This document shows, one piece after another, positions 20,807-32,515 of a stretch of DNA of 64,000 nt (its first letter is position 1; each line of letters starts with the position of its first letter). The notes under the pieces were generated by a model. That model was not told where the DNA came from. It was given only the letters and a program-made list of their open reading frames with translations, and searched no databases. The position numbers and the translations under genes are program-made. The stretch lies in NCBI GenBank assembly GCA_030323885.1, contig CM059193.1, positions 72,763,543-72,827,542 of the forward strand. The letters run 5' to 3'. The stretch is from Branchipolynoe longqiensis (lineage: Eukaryota > Annelida > Polychaeta > Phyllodocida > Polynoidae).

Positions 20807-21589
20807 TAGGACATTTTAAAATTCCAAATGAACAATGCACTTAATGTGCTATTTTACTCAGAATTTCAGGTAGAATAGGAAGGTACGTGTAAAACTTACC
20901 GACAAATTATAGCCATAATAAATATAAAACTGAAATGAAAGTGTACGGCGTAAAGCAACCATCAATCAATCAGTGTACGGCGAGCCGTATCAATAGCAAC
21001 TAGACTATTCGTACGGCCGCCGTACGAATAGCAGCTACCTAATTAATACGGTTGCTTATCTCACTTGTATTCTCGATGTCGGACATCCAGGCATTTTACA
21101 CCACAGCAACCACCATGAAGGGTAACAAACCCAGAGTAAGTGATATACCTCACTGTCACCATGGTAAACATGCGCGAGCAAATGCTAATAAAACAAAAGC
21201 ACAATATCAGTGGATATTCCAATGCTTCTATAGGTATTTCACCTAAAATTTTATAACTGTTGTACAGTACTCCAAATTGATAGCTCACAGTATAGAATAA
21301 ATATTTTTTTAATTATAGTATCTACGCATACCTGAGGCATGCGCGTATCATGGTGGTCTAGACATACGTGAGGATGCGCACACATCCGTTTGTCATTTCA
21401 TGTGTGTGCGTTTATCATGGCAGAGTTAGTGCTGAGTGCTTTTTTCGTTGTGGTTTTACGTCAATAATGAGAAAGTGCTAAAATTGAAGAAAATGAGCAG
21501 GCGAACGGCAAAGTTCACTGTCATTGCGGTAAACAAGTAGTAGTAGTAGGCAGGGGGTACAACGATTTACCCAATACTAATTTTAAAAA

Positions 21590-21790
21590 AAACACATTTC
21601 TACTAGTTCAAATACAAACTATATCCAAGAACAACATTTCTGTAAATTATATTAATATTAATAATAACAGATTTTGACTAGTTCAAATACAAACTATATG
21701 AAAGAACGTTTCTGTAAACTATTATATATATATATATTTTTTTAACACATTTCGACTAGTTCACATACAATGTTTCTGTAAACTATGAGA
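21590..21790 (+). repeat. Three-unit ~75-bp tandem repeat
   Basis: Units share 'aacaca.ttt.(g/t)actagttca' and 'atacaaactatat' followed by 'tttctgtaaact'. AT spacers of variable length separate the units. No gene is present. Confidence 0.65.
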
Positions 21791-22187
21791 CATTAAAATA
21801 TTTATCAACCAAAAGGGAATCGGTCTATGGTGTAGTTTTGGGGATAGTATTGGGTACATCGTAGGCAGATGGTCTAAGCGTACGGCTCATGTATGCGTAG
21901 TCATGACCGCTAAAGATACGCCTGGAAATCAGGCGCAGTGACAGTGCCGTACGTTTAGACCGCCAGGCTACACATACAGCTCATGTACGCACGCGTAGCC
22001 ACTGCTTTTTTAAATCATGTAAATATTATTGGTTCCATAGTTATATACCATTTAGTTTTCCTAGAAATCAACATTTTGTCCTGTTGGTTATACCTATAAA
22101 GTTGTGACCTTTTGTGTTCCAGGATATCATTTTGGGTACAAATACCAGTTTTGGCAGTTTCCAAGAGCCAGTGTTTAGCTACGTCAG

Positions 22188-22472
22188 GGATGAAAGATCT
22201 CCGCGATTTCACGGATTTCTGGGATTCTTACTGTCGGACCCTACTGCAATCCCGAAGCACGCTCAGCATATACTAGTAATACATGCTTCAAATGGCACAT
22301 CACTATTATCGTACACTACTAATACATGCTTCAAACGGAGCAGCATTATCAGCGTATACCAATATGTATGAAACCTGACTTCCGGGAATTTCCGCGATTC
22401 CCTGACAATGCTAAACCTATGGGAGAAAATCAGCATTTCCGCTTTTTTTTCCCAGAGACCACTTTCATCCCT
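22188..22472. mobile_element. CAGGGATGAAAG-type MITE (hAT-like termini)
   Basis: The left end CAGGGATGAAAGATCTCCGC and right end GACCACTTTCATCCCTG form inverted termini. The interior has 'gcgattt.cgg', 'atactagtaatacatgcttc' blocks and 'cctatgggagaa'. CAGGG ends are typical of hAT elements, but a clean 8-bp target duplication is not visible here. Another copy lies at 26593-26834, with a remnant at 18378-18645. Confidence 0.6.
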
Positions 22473-24354
22473 GCTACATGTGAATTATTTTAGAATGTAT
22501 TTGATATCGATGGAAAATATCAATGGAAATAGCTTGACTTGGACTTAATCATGGTAGCCATATCATTTTTCTCAAGTAAATAGCAAGAAAGTTATCTTTA
22601 TTTGAAGTTGGGAAAATCCGTGTCATTTTGGCCCCTTTGTTCTATGGTAAAGCTGCTAAAAGCTGTCACCCAAAATCGAGCAAGCAGGAGGAAGAGCTGT
22701 GAGTGAACTCAGAGCCTGGGTGAGAGACTTTGTTGACATCAACTATTGTGCATCCTCAAAATGCATCTGATTATCACTCAACCTTCATGAAAATTGCCTT
22801 ATAGATAGAAAAAGGGTATGCAAAAATGAATATATATGGTAGTTTAAAAAATAATTGTCAAATTTACTGATTTGCAAAGGTTTTTTATTATACTAATAAT
22901 AACAAAAATTGGAGCAATTTTCATTAAACTAGATACAGCTATAAAGCACTGATCGCATCGATTAATTTCAACCAAACTTCACAAGTCAGCAGATAAATAA
23001 TCAAATAATTATGCAATCAAAGTGACTGCCCGGGGCAGATATCGCCCGGTGGTGGCGCTCGGGCCCGGCCAGGTCAACGATTGGACAATAATATAAATAA
23101 CAAAGTATACGAAATAATAAATAATAATGAAACTCCGCCTGTTTTTATATCTGCATAATTCATTATACATCCTATATATATAAAAATGTACTCATCTTCA
23201 ATAGCAAAAATGATGAATTTGATGGCCTGACTTTAGCTTAAAACTGAAAGCAGAAGTTGGACACTAATGACATGCTGTGTCACAGCTTCAGTCCTTCCTG
23301 GGGGACCAGCGGAACTTGGAATATCCGTATTGGTACCAGACCGGTTCGTGTTGTGGCTGAGAGTGCGACCTTTAAAAGGCCATTGGCTGACTTTACTGCA
23401 ATCAGCCTTCTTCCACCATTATACTCCGGCCAGCTGGCGTCTTAGATAATTGCACAGCTAACTGATCAGGGTCAATATAGGCATTCTGTTTGACATTGTA
23501 TGAACGGTAGCAGCTGGAAATGGTCAAGCTATCTGCATTTCACTTTTTACTTGTGTGATATAATCTGATAATTTACGAAAGAACAAAGTTATAAGTTGTA
23601 TGCAAGTAACTAAGTCATATTCCTAATTAAATGCAGTTGACAAGTGTGCCCTGTTTTGTTGAGCTGGCGGGGTATACACATACATGACGGCTCTTATCAA
23701 CGTCACAGTGGCCGTAATCGATTAACACGACCCGGGCGACTCTGGTCACCCGAGTCGGCAGAATTTCAAATCGAACACCTCGAGTGGAAATACACGTGCC
23801 GTGTGCAAAACTACCCGACCCCAGTAACCCACCTCTTGGCTGGGGTTTGCTAGTAGTGATGACGTCACATCTGTGCTGGTACCTTTAGGATAACAGCTAC
23901 CAGTACAAGTACTACATGTTGTTTTAATGATTTTTTTTTAATAACCCAGATTATCAGCTTCTACAATCATAAAATACATTAAATCCTATTTTGCTGTCCA
24001 TATATATCGGTTATTGAACACAAATATTAAGTTTTAGATTAAGCCACCATTTTGTCCACCCCGAGCGTATATCAGCCAATTGGAAGTTCTTGAATTTATT
24101 TTGCGAAAATAGTTTTTGAGGCCATGATCTGGTAAAGCTAATACTGGCACTGACACTCAGAATATCCCAACTTTCACTATTATCTCTGTTTTTAATACTT
24201 TCAGAGTAAATTGCTCTTAGCCTAGGTTACATTAAATACTTCAGATCTTCCTCTTCAATTGCGCATTAAGATATTTTTAATCGATCCAATGAAAGCTTTT
24301 AAATCTATTTTACAAAAAAAAAGTATACAACCACTGGCAGGGCACTCAAACTGC
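22473..24354. other. Non-coding DNA, no recognisable gene
   Basis: AT-rich sequence with no convincing open frames or family matches by eye. The segment with 'gcccggggcagatatcgcccgg' near 23030 is a local GC-rich patch. Confidence 0.4.
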
Positions 24355-24646
24355 GACACCGGTTTCAGTTCTCAACCAGTCTCAGTTCTCAACATCGCTT
24401 CTGCACATGCGTCTAAATCCAACAGCGCCGTCTGCACATGCGTCAAAAATGACCAGTTTCAAATCGTGGCCTGATGTATTTGGATAGTGGATTCTATCAG
24501 TTCACTAAACTCAACAGCGGCTTTAGAGTGATTTACACATTAGAAATTGCGACACTCTGCAGTTTGAAGTCGTCACTCGAATCTACGCATGCGCAGAAGC
24601 AACAGTTGAGAACTGAAACTGGTTGAGAACTGAAACCGCGACACCG
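24355..24646. mobile_element. Foldback element with GCATGCGCAGAAGC arms
   Basis: The left arm (about 24361-24414: GGTTTCAGTTCTCAACCAGT, GCTTCTGCACATGCG) is the reverse complement of the right arm (about 24586-24640: CGCATGCGCAGAAGC, ACTGGTTGAGAACTGAAACC). The right outer end, read inward, is CCGGTGTCGCGG. Each arm contains an inner direct repeat of 'agttctcaac'. It is related in end sequence and core motif to the foldbacks at 457-943 and 62219-62571. Confidence 0.75.
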
Positions 24647-24675
24647 GGCGGGCGGCCCGACGCCGTAATGTGGCC

Positions 24676-25368
24676 ATTAAAGTTGCAGAGTCCTATGGTT
24701 TGAGTTTCTGACATTTTCAGAGATAAATACATTAGGTTGATCGTACACTGCCCAGATTTGGTGGAACTGTAGAATGTACATTAGAAAACTGAATGTAGCA
24801 TATAATGACATTATGAGGTTATTACTCCGGCTACCTAGGTATCACAGTGCTAGTCAGTTGTTTGCAAATATTGATGTGCCAGCCTTCCAGGCTGTTATCA
24901 GGAATCTAATATTAAAATTTATTACTAGACTTGACAACTCAGAAAATGTTATAGTACAGAGACTTGTAAACCTAGAAGAGAGTGATCTCAGATTTACGTC
25001 TGCCACATGGAGTCATTAGTACAAACTACTGTATGTAGACCAACATTTTGATATTGGTTAGTATGGTAGTATTCATACTATTACTTATATCCTATTCACA
25101 TTAATTTTTATATCTACCTATTATGGACCAAATTATGTAACTACCATAATCCTGAGTCTGAAATAAAGAATTGAATTGAATAATGTACCTTACTTTATCT
25201 TAAAATAACTTTTATTTTAAATGGCTAACTTTTGAGATATTTGAAGTGCAACCATGCACTATTTGCAACCATCCCAAAACTGCACTAACACCATAGGCTT
25301 CCGCAGTAACAGATTCTATTCAATTGCTTCAGTATTCCCTTCTATGTGTCGAGAAATGTCACAAGTTG
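24676..25368. mobile_element. TTAA-type MITE copy split by a LINE insertion
   Basis: The left end after TTAA is AGTTGCAGAGTCCTATGG with 'agataaatacattaggttgatcgt'. The element resumes at about 25190 with 'aatgtaccttactttatctt', 'gagatatttgaagtgcaacc' and 'gcagtaacagattctattcaa', then breaks off at about 25368, where a SINE-A tail (25369-25425) begins. The gap holds a LINE 3' fragment. The right terminus is lost. Confidence 0.7.
24744..25190 (+). pseudogene. 5'-truncated non-LTR retrotransposon (L2/CR1-like) 3' end
   Basis: A short frame encodes 'KLNVAYNDIMRLLLRLPRY', a block typical of the C-terminal end of L2/CR1 reverse transcriptases. It is followed by a stop, about 170 bp of 3' UTR, and a terminal 'aataaagaattgaattgaat' with short GAATT repeats. 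The 3'-end microsatellite fits this group. It is inserted into a TTAA-type MITE. Confidence 0.8.
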
Positions 25369-25466
25369 GTACCCATCCTGATATGACCTTAGATGTTGCC
25401 CAGGCATAAAACTCCAACAATCAACCAGCCATGTTATATTGACCGTCTTCTTTTGTCTGCTTCCAG

Positions 25467-25591
25467 GGGGTGGACACAGGCTGGGCACGGAACGCACACA
25501 GCCGCCACCATGGGGAAGTTACTGTCGAAAATATTCGGCAACAAGGAGATGCGAATTCTCATGTTAGGACTAGACGCAGCAGGAAAGACCA
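25467..25591 (+). CDS. Arf6: Arf6 exon 1a: ADP-ribosylation factor 6, N-terminus (coding 25510-25591)
   Basis: Encodes the first 27 residues of Arf6, a small GTPase that cycles between plasma membrane and endosomes and controls endocytic recycling and cortical actin. The start ATG at 25510 has a full Kozak context (GCCGCCACCATGG). Gly2 is the N-myristoylation site, residues 2-13 form the amphipathic helix, and GLDAAGKT (residues 20-27) is the P-loop. Exon 1a ends after 25591 in phase 1 with donor GTATCC. The remaining codon is completed by CT of exon 2, giving Thr28. A pyrimidine tract and AG at 25465-25466 suggest a non-coding exon upstream, so the UTR part is 25467-25509. All exons together give 175 residues, the standard Arf6 length. 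Confidence 0.93.
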
Positions 25592-25768
25592 GTATCCTTT
25601 TCTTTTTGTGTATTTGCTCCGCCTTGGATCCTGCCAACACTGGGAAGTACTGGCACTTGTATCTTCGTGGTGGTTATATTTAAAGATCTACTCACCTGAT
25701 TTTAATATGTCCCTTGCATGAATTTTCACTTTGTATTTCTATTGTAGAAATATTAACTGTATTACACC

Positions 25769-26186
25769 TAGATAAAGGATTCACCCAGTACTCGCAGTAC
25801 ATGGGTGAAGACCAGCCTTATATAAATACGGTCGATAAATCGGGCTAATGAAATGAGTCTTTATGAGAGCCTAATTTCACAATCTAAGAAGCAACATTTA
25901 TTCTTTGTATATGTCTTCATATTCCCCCACTACCTTTGAGTTGAAAAATATAATAAAACATCTGGTTTAATAAGATTTAAAACTGAAATCGACGGTGTTC
26001 TATGGCCACCATCTTGTCTTTTTGCATTCTCTCCCATTTCACCAATTCTGTGCCGATATAAGTAACCATTTGACACTGGAGCCAGGCATTGTACTTCCTG
26101 TTCCATGCTAAAGCTATTTTCGCCCGTATTTACAGTACGTTGTCCTTCACCCGTGTACTACAAGTACCAAGTGAATCTTTTATCTA
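25769..26186. mobile_element. 9-bp-TSD MITE (MITE-N), copy 1, 418 bp
   Basis: Ends are TAGATAAAGGATTCACCC and GTGAATCTTTTATCTA. The flanking 9-bp target duplication is TATTACACC / TATTGCACC (one mismatch; 25760-25768 and 26187-26195). Just inside each end a short palindrome (TTCACCC..GTAC..GGGTGAA type) can form its own hairpin. No transposase is present. A 9-bp duplication points to Mutator-like or Merlin-like transposition, unproven. It lies in Arf6 intron 1. Confidence 0.9.
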
Positions 26187-26592
26187 TATTGCACCTAGAA
26201 TAATCATGATATACTCGGCCTAACGTCCTAACCTATTATATTGGAGCTCAAAGTGCTTATTTTGTGACGTCATGCAGGGAAGGGCTACGTGGAGTTACAT
26301 AGGTTATAAGGTATAGTCAACGGTCTTCAAATTCAAAGGAAGCTTAGTGCTACTTTCCTTCGGGACATCTATTGTAGTGCACTGATTCTTTATATAAACC
26401 ATTCTCTATAATTAGTGAACCTCGGGCCTAAGCCTATTTCGGATCCTATTTCAGTGTCACTGGGGCCTGCGGTAGATGAGGGAATTTAGTTTGATAGGCT
26501 TTCTTTGAAATAGAACTGAAAATTATTCTTAGGACTGATACATCGAATTTTCTAAATTCGAAATGCTTACCCAGATTTTATCTTACATGTCC

Positions 26593-26834
26593 AAGGATGA
26601 AAGATCTCCGCGCTTTCGCGGATTTCCGGGATTGTTCCTACTAATACGTTGGTCAAACGTCGCAGCACTATCAGTGTATTCTAATAGTTGTTTAACACCG
26701 CAGTACTATCAGCGTATACCAATATTTATGAGAACATACTTCCGGGAATTTTCCGCGATTCCCTTACAATGTTAAGCCTATGGGAGAATATCCGCATTTC
26801 CGCTTTTATTGCCCGAGACCACTTTCATCCCTGA
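26593..26834. mobile_element. CAGGGATGAAAG-type MITE, second copy
   Basis: Starts at about 'aaggatgaaagatctccgcg' and ends 'gaccactttcatccctg', sharing the interior 'agcgtataccaatat', 'acttccgggaatt' and 'aagcctatgggagaa' with 22188-22472. ATGTCCAA occurs on both sides (overlapping the left end), which may be the 8-bp target duplication expected of hAT elements. Confidence 0.65.
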
Positions 26835-27808
26835 TGTCCAACTAGATAGTAGTGATAGTGCTCTTGGACTTAGTAAACGTTTATTGCTGCGTGGAAGGAA
26901 TACAATGTCAATTTATGTCCAGCATTTCCCACATTTATTTTGCAGGTTTTCTCATTCAAATATTAACAAAGTTGACCGTTTAACAGTAGTTACTTCGAAG
27001 TAACGTAGAATAGGTTATTGATGAGTCCAACAGAAAATGGGGGGGGGGCGGCTGCTGAACCTAGTTGGCCGGACACAGTCGGTATCTGATTTAATTTCTA
27101 CATTATGTGGGTCCCTTATTAACCAGTAGGAGCTTGGTCGTACACACAGCAGGGCGACAGTCATAATTGGTAAGCATACAGTTAACGGTCTGCTTAGCTA
27201 AAACCATTGCATAACTCGTCGGTATTCTCTCCCGGGGGTGGGGGTCATGTTGTGACAGCTTTGGGCCATGCACTGAAACGTGTCCAGTTGTATTCGACTG
27301 TTCCCCTCCCCTCACCTCACCTCCCCTCACCTCCCCTCCTTTTCACTACCGTTGCGATATTAATAAGGCCCCTGGAGCATGGTGAGGCTTTTGGGTCAGT
27401 TAATCGCAAGCGGTACATGAAGCATTGAATATAAATTTGGCTTCTTAGTTCAGCCAAGGTCCCATCTACATGGTACCCCAGTGGGGAAGCACTATAAAAT
27501 CGCATTGAGGGTGCACTAACAAATGTCGATGCTTGGTGTTACTAGGAAGCAAACACCAATAAAGAAACCCAACCCCAAACCTTATTTGTGCTCGATTCTT
27601 AGTGAATGGAATGAACTAATAAGGATGAGAAAGAAAGAAAGAAAGAACTCATTGCCCCATTTGATGAATTGATAATGAAGTATTTATAGACCAACATCAC
27701 AATGGCGTCAATGCTCGTCCCAAAGAAGGTAGTGATGTCAGGCTATCCGAAACTTACACCGGCTGGTCGCGGTGGCCCGCCCACCGGACGTTCAGGTTTT
27801 CTCCGACT
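26835..27808. other. Intron sequence with partial SINE-A fragment
   Basis: No gene seen. There is a (CCCCTCACCT)n-like patch at about 27300-27340, a degenerate SINE-A body fragment at about 27455-27560 ('cagtggggaagcactataaaatcgc'), and a short GAAA run at 27629-27643. Confidence 0.45.
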
Positions 27809-28069
27809 AATACCCCCACCACACCAAACTAGTTCTCAGTTCGTTCTTGAAAATGTTGCTGAACGGGCTCAAACTGTGCGATCAGAATCGACGTAGTAGC
27901 AACTTTTTAGTCTGTTTACTAACGGAATGGGCGGGCTAGAACAGAATGGTGCTCCAGAACTTTGAGATTGCCCAAAATTGTCTTGCAGCCATGTTCTACC
28001 CTGACCACAGCCTGTTTTAGAACGGGGTCGGACGGTTTGAGAACTAGTTTAGTGTGATGGGGGTGTTAG
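27809..28069. mobile_element. Foldback/MITE, ~260 bp
   Basis: The left arm 'aatacccccaccacaccaaa' with 'ctagttctca' (27809-27838) is inverted at 28038-28069 ('tgagaactagtttagtgtga', 'tgggggtgtt'). The interior has a further weak complementarity (ttcgttcttgaaaa / ttttagaacgggg). It differs in sequence from the other foldbacks. Confidence 0.65.
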
Positions 28070-28227
28070 TGTCATGGTTCAGTGACCACAGCTAAAGACT
28101 ACACTGTGCCCACCCTTGCCACGACTAGCTGGATCACCCTTTCATATCGGCACCCCGTGGTTCAGACCTTGGATTTGCCATGGTGGTGGGGTTGTGGCGG
28201 TTGGTTGGGTGGGTGGGTAGGTGGAGT

Positions 28228-28500
28228 TTTATGTCCTTGCAACATCTACGGTCATATCAGGATGGGTACCGACTTGTGACAGTGCGCACTCATGGCAACT
28301 TTATAGTGCTCTCCCACTGGGAAAGCAAACCACCAGCACCATGACCCGATATCCCACTCAGTCACATTATCCTGACATTGAGCTAAGCGGTCCTTGCCCT
28401 ATTCTATTAATGGCGAGCGCCTGGCTAGGAAGCGACCAGTATCAATTTTATACGTCATTGGTTTGACTCGACCGGGAACCGAACTCCCGCTCTACTGATT
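28228..28500 (-). mobile_element. SINE-A copy, minus strand
   Basis: Carries the family body ('gacagtgcgcactcatggc', 'ccagcaccatgacccgatat', 'gcgcctggctaggaagcgac') and a B-box-like 'gactcgaccgggaaccgaac'. The far tRNA head is partly missing. Confidence 0.8.
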
Positions 28501-28617
28501 TGGCGGGATGTTGGGATCGTCTGGTTTATATTGAGGGCCATTCATTACCATATACAGGAAATGGGGAGTGTGTACAGTATGGAGGCATGTATGTAAGTGT
28601 ATGTTCCACTGACCTCA

Positions 28618-28770
28618 AGCACGGTGGTCGAATTGGTAGAGTGAAGGCTTCCCATGCGAAAGGTCGTGAGTTTGATTCTCAGTCGAATCAAACCGATGAC
28701 TTACAAAATTGATATTAGTCGCTACCTAACCTGGTGCTTGGCATTACTAGGATAGGGCAAGGACTGGTAG
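28618..28770 (+). mobile_element. SINE-A copy, truncated at 3' side
   Basis: The tRNA-like head ('ggtggtcgaattggtagagt', 'ggtcgtgagtttgattctc') is followed by 'agtcgaatcaaaccgatgac' and the start of the body ('gcttggcattactaggatag'). It breaks off after 'gcaaggactgg', near which a partial TTAA-type MITE follows (28800-28970). Confidence 0.75.
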
Positions 28771-28978
28771 ACCTACCTCTATCGTCTGACGCTGATTGAA
28801 GCTGCGTGGTCCAATGGTTTTGAGTTATGTGTTCATGTTTTCCTTCCTTAAATATCGCAAAAGTTATCCATTAAAATAAAATTTACTTCAGCCTAAAATA
28901 AAGTAGCTTATAGCGGAAAACCTAATATATTTAGCTGAAAAGTATCGCAGGAGCTCAAAACAATTGCTTTATGTAGAT

Positions 28979-29410
28979 CCTGCCGATCGGCGGTTTCCCG
29001 GCTTTTGGGCAATGGACTGCTCTTTTAGTCATATATAGAGGGATGAGAATTTACCACCGATCGGCAATTCCCCGGCTTTTGGGCAATGGCCCGCTTTTTT
29101 ATTTGTATATATAGGGATGTGGATTTACCACCGATTGGCGGTTTCCCGGCTTTTTGGGCAAATGCCTGCTATTTTAGTTGTATATGTAGTGGGATTAGAA
29201 TTTACCACCAATCAGCAGTTTCTCGGCATTTGGGAAATGGCCTGCTATTTTAGTTGTATACATAGGGATGAGAATTTACCACCGATCGGCGGTTTTCCAG
29301 TTTTTGGCCAATGGCCTGCTTTTTTTGGGTCATATATAATAATACAGAAATGAGAATTTCCTGCCCATCAGCACTTTCCCGACTTTTAGGCAATGATCTG
29401 CCTTTTTAGG
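28979..29410 (+). repeat. ~75-80-bp tandem repeat, five units
   Basis: Each unit reads roughly 'gatgagaatttaccaccgat', 'cggcggtttcccggc', 'ttttgggcaatggcctgct', 'tttagttgtatata'. Units diverge gradually. No coding frame is conserved between units. Confidence 0.8.
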
Positions 29411-29584
29411 TCTGACCTGTTCTGATCCCTGGTTAAATTTAATATACTAATGTTCTCAGTATACAGACACTACACAGTCTTACATATGCACCCCGAATTG
29501 TGCCACAGCGCCCTCTGTAGGATTAGTTCTTGACTGTACTATATGATGCACGGTGACAGTCTGAACGTGGTGCATATATATATG

Positions 29585-29992
29585 TAGATAAAAGATTCAC
29601 CCGGTACTTGTAGTACACGGGTGAAGATCAGCCTTATATAAATACGGGCGAAAATAGCGTTAGTATGGAAGTGAGGCTCCAGTATGTGGCTCCAGTATCA
29701 AATGGCTACCCATATAGGCACAGAGTTGGTGAAATGGGAGAGAATGCAAAAAGACAAGATGGCGGCCATAGAACGCCGTCGATTTCACTTTTAAATCTTA
29801 TTAAACTAGATATTATATTATATTTTTCAACTCAAAGGTAGCGGGTAAATATGAAGACACCTACATAGAATAAATGTTGCTTCTTAGATTGTGAAATTAG
29901 GCTCTCAATTCTTTGACCCGCATTTTCGCCACCTTTTACATAGGGTTGGTTTGCACCCCTACTGCAGCAGTACGGGGTGAATCTTGTATCTA
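29585..29992. mobile_element. MITE-N copy 2, 408 bp, opposite orientation to copy 1
   Basis: Ends are TAGATAAAAGATTCACCCGG and GGGGTGAATCTTGTATCTA. It has an exact 9-bp duplication ATATATATG (29576-29584 and 29993-30001). The subterminal palindrome is TTCACCC..GTACTTGTAGTAC..GGGTGAA. Interior matches copy 4 (56590-56997) in the same direction and copies 1 and 3 in reverse. Confidence 0.92.
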
Positions 29993-30589
29993 ATATATAT
30001 GGTGCTCTGTCTGTACACACATGGCTCAGTGTCGTCGGGAAGGTTAGATAAATAATGACCTACGTCTTCTGCCGCCCACCCAAATTGGGTGGCCGCCCAC
30101 CCATTTTGTGTGGTCGCAAGAACTGCCATGAACCTGTGTCTGGCGCAAGCCAGTCAACAGACTGGCTAATTTCCCGAATCAATTTGTATTAATTTTTAAT
30201 TATTTTGATTGATTTATTAACTCTTTTATTTGGAATATCGTATCATTAGCCAGATAGTTTGACATTGCAGGAATACGCCTACAATATTGGGTATCTAATA
30301 AAAGTAATAGTAAATATTACTTATAGAGGCTATGGTCTGTCCTATATGATGTTTCCCAACAGCATGTTGCCACAATTCATGATGCAATTACTATTAGTAT
30401 TAGTATTAAGCCGAGATTCTATTAACATCTGTTGCTGAATGTAAACCCTCATGTTTAAATTGTAATGCTTTAAACAAACAACCCCCCCCCCCACCCCCCA
30501 ATTGAAATGCTGGTTGATTTATGAGAGTAATCTCATTATTACTATTAGTGTGTAACCATGTCTTTTCACTGGGTATAATAATCCATGTA

Positions 30590-30850
30590 CAGTATAACCA
30601 CGTTAAACCAAACTTGAAGATACCCTAGAAATTTGTTTGGATTAACCGATCATTGGTTTAACCGAGCTTTGGCTTTGATTTTGAGTAAGAGTAAGAGTCT
30701 ATTGCACATGTGATATACAATGTATGTGGACAATTTGATTATTGTTTTTTTATGTATGATAAATGGTAGTATTTTGCCAGGCCGCCGAAAAAAAGTTTTG
30801 ATTAACCGATCGTTTGGTTTAACCGAGCTTGGTTTAAGAGGGTTGTACTG
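30590..30850. mobile_element. Pogo-like MITE, 261 bp
   Basis: The left end is CAGTATAACCACGTTAAACC and the right end GAGGGTTGTACTG, with TA on both sides (30588-30589 and 30851-30852). Inner blocks 'tttggattaaccgatc' and 'ggtttaaccgagctt' repeat. It is the simple form of the composite element at 20156-20806. Confidence 0.75.
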
Positions 30851-31016
30851 TAGTATGTTTTCACACCCGAATTTAGAGAGTGGGCATCATGAGAGTGGGA
30901 GAGGGGGGCCCCAAAGAATACTAGCCAAAATAGTAACTGCGACATACAGGGTTGAGTGAATAAATGGAATCTTACATCCTATCGACATCTGAAGTTATGG
31001 GTACCAGCATTTTACA

Positions 31017-31330
31017 CACTGAACTAATGGAATTTACACGTTCTAAGCTGGTGGAATCTCAGCTTTGCGCATGCTGAGTCAATGGAATCTTAGCTTTACA
31101 CATGCTTAGCTTTACACACGCAACTAATGGAACCTTGGCTTTACATACTGAACTAATGGAATATTAGCTTTACACACTGTCAGCCAATGGAATCTTAGCT
31201 TTGCACATTCTGACCTGATGGAATCATTGCTTGACATACTATGTGCTAATGGAATCTTAGCTTCACCTACTATGTGCTAATGCAATCCTAGCTTTACGCA
31301 CTGTGGGCTAATGGAATCGTGGCTTTAGTC
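31017..31330 (+). repeat. ~30-bp minisatellite
   Basis: About ten imperfect units of the form 'taatggaatcttagctttacacac..' differing mainly in the spacer (ctgaac, tgctgagtc, atgtgc). No coding sense; lies in Arf6 intron 1. Confidence 0.8.
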
Positions 31331-32294
31331 GAGCTGTCTTATAAGGAAACACTGCACCGGCAACTGTAATACTCATAGGCTGCTACGTTGTCAACATCCA
31401 TCGGAGTGGTCGAGTACATTGCATGTGTACATATGTCCCAGTTACAGTCGGTTGCTGGTGATTTAACGCCATGTGGATATCAAAGGACACACTCATGGTG
31501 GGACACTACTTTCCTAGTTACCCGCATTACAGGTACACATGGGCCGGCCATATTATGTACCTTTTTTTAAAATACAATTTTTTATTGATGGCAAAAGAAA
31601 GCTAATACATGGAATTGAAGAGCATCAAGGTCACTTATGCAACCTGAGTCGTGATGCCCTACAATCCAGCCCAGATGGCGCTTAGAACTATTTACATATC
31701 AAATTAAGTGATTTGTGAATTTTATGGAAGATGGGATGGGTGATATGAGGCAAGAGAGAAAACAAACAAAATAAACAAATTAAAAAAAACACCTGAACCA
31801 CAACAGATGTACAAATAGCAATTTGATGTTCTAAGAAATAGTACATAATAGTCCAGATTAACAACTTCAATAAATGAAACAGTACATACTTAGTATTTAC
31901 TAATACTGAGACCCATACAAGGAATGTATTAGTTGTTAGGCACATTTAGGAACAAATGCTTGGAGTAATTCTTGAATGCATCACCTTATGATGAATTTGG
32001 ATTTATACTTACTGGGAATAAGACAGTATGTTTATCTTCAGGGTATGTTCATATTGGCGGGCTTGCAAATTGCACTTGTGCTTCTGTATATGTTTGTAGT
32101 TGTACATGATGCATGTATACATAAAGGGAATTGAAATTCATTAGCAGTCGTATCCTTATTGTTGGTAACCCTAGGGAAAACTCTTAATATAGGTAAAACT
32201 CTTAATATAGGTCATACACAGGTTTTTAAATGTATATATTTATGTCTTGTGTATTACATACATTCATACATGCGTATGTACATGTATACATACT
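31331..32294. other. Intron sequence, no gene seen
   Basis: AT-rich, with T- and A-runs and a T-rich start near 31560 that resembles the LINE-like 3' ends at 2.75, 35.26 and 63.43 kb. A short tandem 'ctcttaatataggtaaaa' pair lies at 32175-32215. Confidence 0.4.
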
Positions 32295-32515
32295 TTAAAA
32301 TTGATGTTTGTCGCTTCCTAGCCTGGCGCTCGGTATTATTAGATACGGTCAGTGTCAGGATAATGTGACTGGGTGGGATATCAGGTCATGTTGCTGGCAA
32401 CCTGGTCTCCCAATGGGGCAGCACTGTAAAGTCACCATGAGTGTGCACTGTCACAAGTCGGTACCCATCCTAATATGACCTTAGATGTTGCTAACAAACA
32501 AGCAAATCAACAAAA
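32295..32515 (+). mobile_element. SINE-A copy, 5'-truncated
   Basis: Starts within the body ('gtcgcttcctagcctggcgc') and continues through 'gtgtcaggataatgtgactg', 'agtcaccatgagtgtgcac', 'gaccttagatgttgct' to the tail 'aacaaacaagcaaatcaac'. The tRNA head is absent. Confidence 0.8.
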
